This document shows positions 30,695 through 35,525 of a stretch of DNA of 35,525 nt, piece by piece. The notes beneath the pieces are model-generated. The model saw only the letters and a list, made by a program, of their open reading frames with translations, made no database searches and was not told the origin of the DNA. How positions within the stretch are numbered: position 1 is the stretch's first letter; every line of letters begins with the position of its first letter. A program made the position numbers and the translations under genes. The DNA comes from Candidatus Bathyarchaeota archaeon (GTDB lineage: Archaea; Thermoproteota; Bathyarchaeia; Bathyarchaeales; Bathycorpusculaceae): the NCBI GenBank assembly GCA_030672475.1, contig DAOVGI010000035.1, positions 1 to 35,525 on the forward strand, given 5' to 3'.

Positions 30695-33600
30695 TTAAGC
30701 CTTCTCCTTAAGCTTTAATCTAGGTCCTATGCAGAGGCTCATCATCTCCTGTATGAGAAGCTTGAAAGCGTACGAGACTGTAACGGGAGAGATTCTGGCT
30801 TTTTCTCCGCAGATTCTACATACATATTTTCTTTGCCTCATGTTGTAGTAGGCTACGTAACCACAATTTTCACAAATATACAACGTGTACTTGTCTGATT
30901 CTTCCAGCAACCTGTCTTGCAGCAGCATTGCAGCTCCATGTCCTATCAAGCAGTCACGTTCCATCTCACCGAATCTTAAACCTCCTCCTCTCGCTCGGCC
31001 TTCCGTAGGCTGCCTTGTCAACATTTGCACTTGTCCTCTGGCTCTGGCGTGAATCTTATCTGCAACCATGTGATGCAGCTTCTGATAGTATACTACTCCG
31101 ACGAATAAGTCTGCGACAAATTTCTCGCCCGTCACACCATTATAAAAAACGTCCTTACCCGTATGGCTGAATCCAGAGCCAATCAGTGCTTTTCTGATAT
31201 CTAAGGGTTTTTCATTTGAGAAGGGTGTTCCGTCAACTGGTTTTCCTCTCATCGCAGCGACTTTTCCAGCCATTGACTCGATGAAATGACCTATGGTCAT
31301 TCTTGAAGGAATAGCATGAGGATTGACTATTATATCTGGAACTACACCGTCTTCTGTGAAGGGCATGTCCTCCTGTGGAACGATTAGTCCTATAACGCCT
31401 TTCTGTCCATGACGAGAGGCGAACTTGTCCCCAAGCTCTGGTACGCGTTGATCGCGTACTCTGACCTTAACGAGTTTGCTGCCTTCGCCAGATTCAGTTA
31501 TGAAAACTGAATCAACTGTGCCTTTTTCTGAGGGCCGCATATCCACAGATGTGTCGCGCATTGAAGGACCTCTGACCTCAAACTCTTTGTATTCTTCAAG
31601 GAATCTAGGCGGACTTGTTCTGCCGACTAGAACGTCTCCACCTGAAACTTTTGACTCTAAACTTATTATCCCATCTGGCTCAAGCAGTCGATAGTATTGT
31701 TCCCCTCTGTATCCACGCATTCCCGGTTCAGGTATCAAGAATTTATCTCTTAATCCGCCCAAATATTGACGGCATTCACCCTCATATATTCTGTAGAAGG
31801 TTGAACGAGCTATACCTCTCTCAATGGAGGCTTTGTTGAATACTAGAGCGTCTTCCATGTTGTATCCTTCAAAGGAAAGCACTGCGACCACACAGTTTTG
31901 TCCTGACGGACGTAGTTTATAGCCAATAATGTCCATTAACGCAGTTTCTACTAAGGGTATTTGTGGGTAGTGTAAAATGTGTGACCTTGAATCTACGCGT
32001 TGCTGAAAGTTTGCTGCGTAGATGCCTAATGCTTGCTTTGCCATTGCAGCCTGATACGAGTTTCGTGGTGACTGGTTGTGTTCTGCGTAAGGGATCGTTG
32101 AGGCGCATATTCCGAAGATCATGTACGTTGCGATTTCAAGATGTGTATGTTCTGGAGTTACTTCTTCAAGGCTTATGGCAATATAGGCGTTCTCCTCTTC
32201 CTCAGCATCTAAATACTCAATTATACCGTTTTTGACAAGGTCTTCCCAAGACCACTCTCCTGACGCAACCTTGTCAACATGTTCCGCTTGCAGTTTTGGT
32301 ATACAGTTGTCAACTATTATGAGAGGACGTCTTACTCTGCCTTCACCACAGTTGACGCATATTTCTTCTCTTTCACCGCGGGTTTTTGAGAAGTGAACTA
32401 TGTTGACTTCTGTTGAGAGTTCACCTTTTCTTCGTTTTCTCCTGAATTCTTGTGTTAACTCTTCTGGGACATTGCAATACCCGATTATGTTTCCGTTGAC
32501 GAAGACTTTTGCTGCTGAGAGCTTCAAGGTTTCGTTTGCTTCGTACAGTGGCACTACGCTCATACTGTAGAGTGTTTGCTTTATTTTCTCAGGGTTTACG
32601 CCTACTGAGATGCATGCTGATAAGGCTAAGTTTTTGACTAGTCCACAGTTTGAGCCTTCTGGTGTTTCGTTTGGGCATAGGCGGCCCCAGTGGGTTGGGT
32701 GTAGATCTCTCGCTTCGAAGTTTGGCTGGCTTCTGCTTAGTGGTGATTGTAGTCTTCGCAGATGGCTTAATGTTGAAATATGATTTGTCCTGTCCAAGAG
32801 TTGTGTTATTCCAACTCTTCCTCTTCCCCAGTTTCCAGTTGCAAGTGCATGCTTAAGTCTCTGCGTTATTATTCCAGGGCGTACCGCTGCTGAGACGGTT
32901 ATTATTGGTCCCTTTACGCCGATGCGTTCAAGCTGGTATTTTATGTCTCTGCAGAGGTTTCTGAAGGCTATTCTGAATAGGTCTGAAAGTAGTGGGCCTG
33001 CAAGTCTTAACCGTTTGTTTTTGAAGTGATCTTTGTCATCTGTTTTTCTTCTTCTGAGTTTAAGTTCGATTGCTCTGCATGCCATTTCGCCTAAGAACAA
33101 CGCTTTGTCTCTTCTGTTTTCACTGGTTCTGCCTATGTGGGGTAGAAAGTTTCTGTCGAGTGCTGTTTTGGCTTTTTGTATACGGTATTCTTCAACTTGG
33201 CCGTGGGCAACGCGGTTTCCAATGAAGAGAATTGCGTCTTCTATTGTATCTACGCCTATGGCTTTCTCATATGAAGGTTCCAAATCTCTTTGAATCTCTT
33301 CTTCGAGGGAGACTGCTTCAGCTATCTCCTTGTCTGATTCTGAACCCAATGCACGCATCAGGATTACGAAGGGGACTAATGTAGGTACGCCTGGCATGGA
33401 GACATATATGGCTCCGTCTGACTTGAGCTTAAGCTCTATTCTTGCCCTGAAGCCAACCGTTGTAGAGAATATTTTTGCTTGGTATACTGGTTTTGCTCCT
33501 TTTTTGTCTATGTCTACTATTATCCGGTTAGGCGCCAAGTCTTCCATGGCTACTATTGCGCGTTCTGAACCGTTTATTGTGAAGTAGCCTCCTGGGTCGT

Positions 33601-34150
33601 CTGGGTCTTCTCCACAGGCTATCAATTCTTCTCTTGAGAGTTGTGATAGGAAGCACAATTTTGACTTCAGCATTACTGTAATGTTTCCAATGTAAACGAG
33701 TTCTGTGTCTTGTTCTCTGCCTTCAATTACAGGGGTCATTTCGAGGGCTATTGGTGCTGCATATGTTAAACTGCGAAGCCTTGCTTCCATAGGTAAGATT
33801 TCATGTTTTGTGCCGTCGACCTCTGTTGTATATGGGCTGGTGATCCTTGTGTGTGGATCTATTATCCAGACTTGTCCCAACTTCACTTTGTATGGGCATT
33901 CAGGAACGTCGATTGAAATTCCACTTATTTCACCCACAACTTGTTGTATGCCGTGATCTATGAACTCGTTGTAGGAGTCTAAGTGCTGGCGAACTAGGCC
34001 TTTTTCTTTGAAGAATGCTCTTAACAGAAGATGAATATCATCTTTTGATATTTCATCCAATTCTAATTGTTTCCCCCGCATTTTTACATTTGAATACCTT
34101 TGCAGGGAATTGTGTGATGCGGGTTTTTTCAAACTTTTAGTTTCCTCCAA
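30695..34150 (-). CDS. rpoB: RNA polymerase subunit B, unsplit
   Basis: A protein of about 1150 residues with the complete beta-like subunit in one gene, rather than B'' and B'. Recognisable blocks include AFFKEKGLVRQHLDSYNEFI, GYFTINGSERAIVAMEDLAPN, HPTHWGRLCPNETPEGSNCGL, GYNMEDALVFNKASIERG, the GDKFASRHGQKGVIG active-site region, and the C-terminal zinc site CENCGYV...YVCRICGEK. The start is unsettled: TTG 34150 is the longest frame, TTG 34132 sits 11 bases after GGAGG, and ATG 34081 is closest to the usual family start. rpoH, commonly just upstream, is not seen. First gene of the operon in this window. Confidence 0.97.
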   Translation of the reverse strand: MEETKSLKKPASHNSLQRYSNVKMRGKQLELDEISKDDIHLLLRAFFKEKGLVRQHLDSYNEFIDHGIQQVVGEISGISIDVPECPYKVKLGQVWIIDPHTRITSPYTTEVDGTKHEILPMEARLRSLTYAAPIALEMTPVIEGREQDTELVYIGNITVMLKSKLCFLSQLSREELIACGEDPDDPGGYFTINGSERAIVAMEDLAPNRIIVDIDKKGAKPVYQAKIFSTTVGFRARIELKLKSDGAIYVSMPGVPTLVPFVILMRALGSESDKEIAEAVSLEEEIQRDLEPSYEKAIGVDTIEDAILFIGNRVAHGQVEEYRIQKAKTALDRNFLPHIGRTSENRRDKALFLGEMACRAIELKLRRRKTDDKDHFKNKRLRLAGPLLSDLFRIAFRNLCRDIKYQLERIGVKGPIITVSAAVRPGIITQRLKHALATGNWGRGRVGITQLLDRTNHISTLSHLRRLQSPLSRSQPNFEARDLHPTHWGRLCPNETPEGSNCGLVKNLALSACISVGVNPEKIKQTLYSMSVVPLYEANETLKLSAAKVFVNGNIIGYCNVPEELTQEFRRKRRKGELSTEVNIVHFSKTRGEREEICVNCGEGRVRRPLIIVDNCIPKLQAEHVDKVASGEWSWEDLVKNGIIEYLDAEEEENAYIAISLEEVTPEHTHLEIATYMIFGICASTIPYAEHNQSPRNSYQAAMAKQALGIYAANFQQRVDSRSHILHYPQIPLVETALMDIIGYKLRPSGQNCVVAVLSFEGYNMEDALVFNKASIERGIARSTFYRIYEGECRQYLGGLRDKFLIPEPGMRGYRGEQYYRLLEPDGIISLESKVSGGDVLVGRTSPPRFLEEYKEFEVRGPSMRDTSVDMRPSEKGTVDSVFITESGEGSKLVKVRVRDQRVPELGDKFASRHGQKGVIGLIVPQEDMPFTEDGVVPDIIVNPHAIPSRMTIGHFIESMAGKVAAMRGKPVDGTPFSNEKPLDIRKALIGSGFSHTGKDVFYNGVTGEKFVADLFVGVVYYQKLHHMVADKIHARARGQVQMLTRQPTEGRARGGGLRFGEMERDCLIGHGAAMLLQDRLLEESDKYTLYICENCGYVAYYNMRQRKYVCRICGEKARISPVTVSYAFKLLIQEMMSLCIGPRLKLKEKA

Positions 34151-34326
34151 CTTTAAAAATTGGTTTCTGACCTTTAAAGGGTTAGAAACGTAACTGCATA
34201 GCTTTCTAATAAACTTTTTCGTTTTTGGAGTTGGATTTTGCGGTTTTTGGTTCGGTTTTGGATTCAGAATAAGGAGTCGACTTTCATAACAATTATGCGT
34301 GGTGAGAACAAGAAGTAAAGGGTTTA

Positions 34327-35525
34327 GTGGTATCGTTGAAGAACGCTTTGGCTGGTGGAAGAAGGAGTCTGGTGGCTCTGATGGTTCTTTTGCTTTCAGT
34401 CTTTGTAGTGTTCAGTCTGAATTTTGGTGGTGAGGCTTGGAGTCTTCCGGAGTATGAAGAGTATGTTCATACTTACTTGAACTCTGGGGTTTTGGGAAAT
34501 TGGACTTACATGGAGAAGCCTTTGTTTCCAGTGTTTTTTAATGATTCTCAAGTGCAAATAGGTGAAGACTGGTGTATCGTTTGTCCGCTTAGAGCGAATC
34601 ATAGTTATCATGTTTACTGTTATGGTGACTGGATAGATTGGGGTGTGGAGCCTCAGACGGACTATGATATTTATGTTTATGATCCTTTTGGGGAGATGGA
34701 AGGGTATCACACGGAGTCTGCTGGTTTTCCTGAGCATTTGGGAACCACGTTAGATGAACCTTATTTTGTGCCTGAATATTCAGGTAACTACACTTTTGTT
34801 GTAAGGAATGATCCTAGGGAAAGTGAGGGTTCGCAGCAAGCAACGTTCATGATAATTGAGGCTGTGGAATGTAACGTTTGGTATGAGCATTATGTTAAAG
34901 GAAAAGAGGATGAGGTGCATGTGCTTGAGACATGTTGGGCTTACGAGTTCGCAACTGAAAGTGGGTGCATTGAGGTTTTGATCAAGGTTCCGGATAGTTT
35001 GGACATGTATGAGGCTAGGCTTTATCTGATGGGCAGCCCGCTGGAAGGTGTAGGAAGCTTTTTGAATGGTGTTCCGTTGGCTTGGGAATTTGGGCTTTAC
35101 GGTGAAAGAGACGGTGTGTTCGGTGGTTATAACTTGGAAACGGGGGAATATAGGGGTTTAGCGTATGCGAGTTGCGAGTTGCATGGTCAAGACATGTTCA
35201 TAAACTTCACTTCGCCAGCCTGCGGAAAAAGCCTTTACCATTTGGTTTTCATAGGTGAAACGGGTTCGGGAAACATAGAGTTTGTGATCAAGACTGAACT
35301 TGAGGATGCTTGTTTATTACCTTCAATTGTTCCTGGGGCAGTGTATCCAAATGATGACACCGTTGTGGCTTACGTCTCAAACTTGACTGAATTGAAGAAT
35401 GGAACTGTGCAGTTTTCAACTGATGGCTGGAAAAATGTGACGGTTTTAGAAATGGAGATTGTGAATGAAAGAACGTGCAGGACTGTTATTCCTGGGCAAG
35501 ATGCTGGTACATTTGTGAGTTACAC
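34327..35525 (+). CDS. Large secreted protein, C-terminus beyond window
   Basis: The frame from GTG 34327 (or TTG 34336) is open to the window end, about 400 residues, and is missing from the track because it has no stop. It starts with a signal peptide: KNALAGGRRSLVALMVLLLSV plus VFVVFSL. The rest is aromatic and acidic, with several N-glycosylation-type sites (NWT, NYT, NFT, NLT, NVT) and beta-rich segments such as YDIYVYDPFGEMEGY and YSGNYTFVVRNDP. These resemble extracellular Ig-like or pre-peptidase beta modules. About eight cysteines are present. It is divergent from rpoB. I cannot name the family; cell-surface or extracellular is the safe call. Confidence 0.75.
   Translation, partial: MVSLKNALAGGRRSLVALMVLLLSVFVVFSLNFGGEAWSLPEYEEYVHTYLNSGVLGNWTYMEKPLFPVFFNDSQVQIGEDWCIVCPLRANHSYHVYCYGDWIDWGVEPQTDYDIYVYDPFGEMEGYHTESAGFPEHLGTTLDEPYFVPEYSGNYTFVVRNDPRESEGSQQATFMIIEAVECNVWYEHYVKGKEDEVHVLETCWAYEFATESGCIEVLIKVPDSLDMYEARLYLMGSPLEGVGSFLNGVPLAWEFGLYGERDGVFGGYNLETGEYRGLAYASCELHGQDMFINFTSPACGKSLYHLVFIGETGSGNIEFVIKTELEDACLLPSIVPGAVYPNDDTVVAYVSNLTELKNGTVQFSTDGWKNVTVLEMEIVNERTCRTVIPGQDAGTFVSY

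Noticed and set aside
1-35525. CRISPR array, rRNA genes or insertion sequences
   Set aside because: I saw no regularly spaced long direct repeats, no rRNA-like stretch and no transposase in either strand.

Overview
The window is archaeal chromosome. It carries a complete archaeal-type RNA polymerase block (RpoB, RpoA, L30e, archaeal NusA), the archaeal glutamyl-tRNA(Gln) amidotransferase GatD/GatE, Elp3, Alba, an archaeal LSm protein, archaeal-type UMP kinase, ThiI, a HerA/NurA pair and a tRNA-Tyr with bulge-helix-bulge introns. Ribosome binding sites are of the GGTGA/GGAGG type and TATA boxes sit about 25 bases upstream of several genes. The unsplit RpoA, the unsplit RpoB, the dockerin-like fragment and the general gene style suggest a TACK archaeon, most likely Bathyarchaeia-like. 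That placement is inference without a phylogeny.

Layout. 1-504 is a partial aldo/keto reductase (minus). 960-1331 holds a 36-residue zinc-finger-like protein and an Nfu-type Fe-S scaffold. An MFS transporter (minus) is divergent from an elp3-gatD-gatE operon (2787-7651), which joins tRNA wobble modification with Gln-tRNA synthesis. 7746-10954 carries a Cys-rich DUF3795-type protein, a GIY-YIG protein, Alba, a DEAD-box helicase and a parvulin isomerase. 11046-11723 is a two-TM, coiled-coil, zinc-ribbon protein.

The most unusual part is 11808-16382. Four small winged-helix proteins of one shared two-domain design (three in tandem, one divergent) lie next to a nurA-herA operon that overlaps by ATGA and has no mre11/rad50 beside it. 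The divergent regulator-like gene and nurA share a short intergenic region with a symmetric TATA box and a perfect 8-7-8 inverted repeat that looks like an operator.

After that come a Nudix hydrolase, pyrH, a three-gene membrane transport cluster (18123-20207), a GNAT acetyltransferase, thiI, an LSm protein, a 66-residue membrane protein divergent from an AIM24/TIGR00266-family protein, and a histidine ammonia-lyase with no other hut genes nearby. At 25411-25570 lies a tRNA-Tyr(GTA) that I read as having two introns (positions 30/31 and 37/38). It is flanked by what look like remnants of an integrase tail and a dockerin-like domain.

The right third (25888-34150, minus) is the RNA polymerase operon rpoB-rpoA-rpl30e-nusA followed by a 58-residue membrane protein too short for the ORF track. 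rpoA carries an exact 21-bp in-frame tandem duplication. The window ends inside a large secreted protein on the plus strand.
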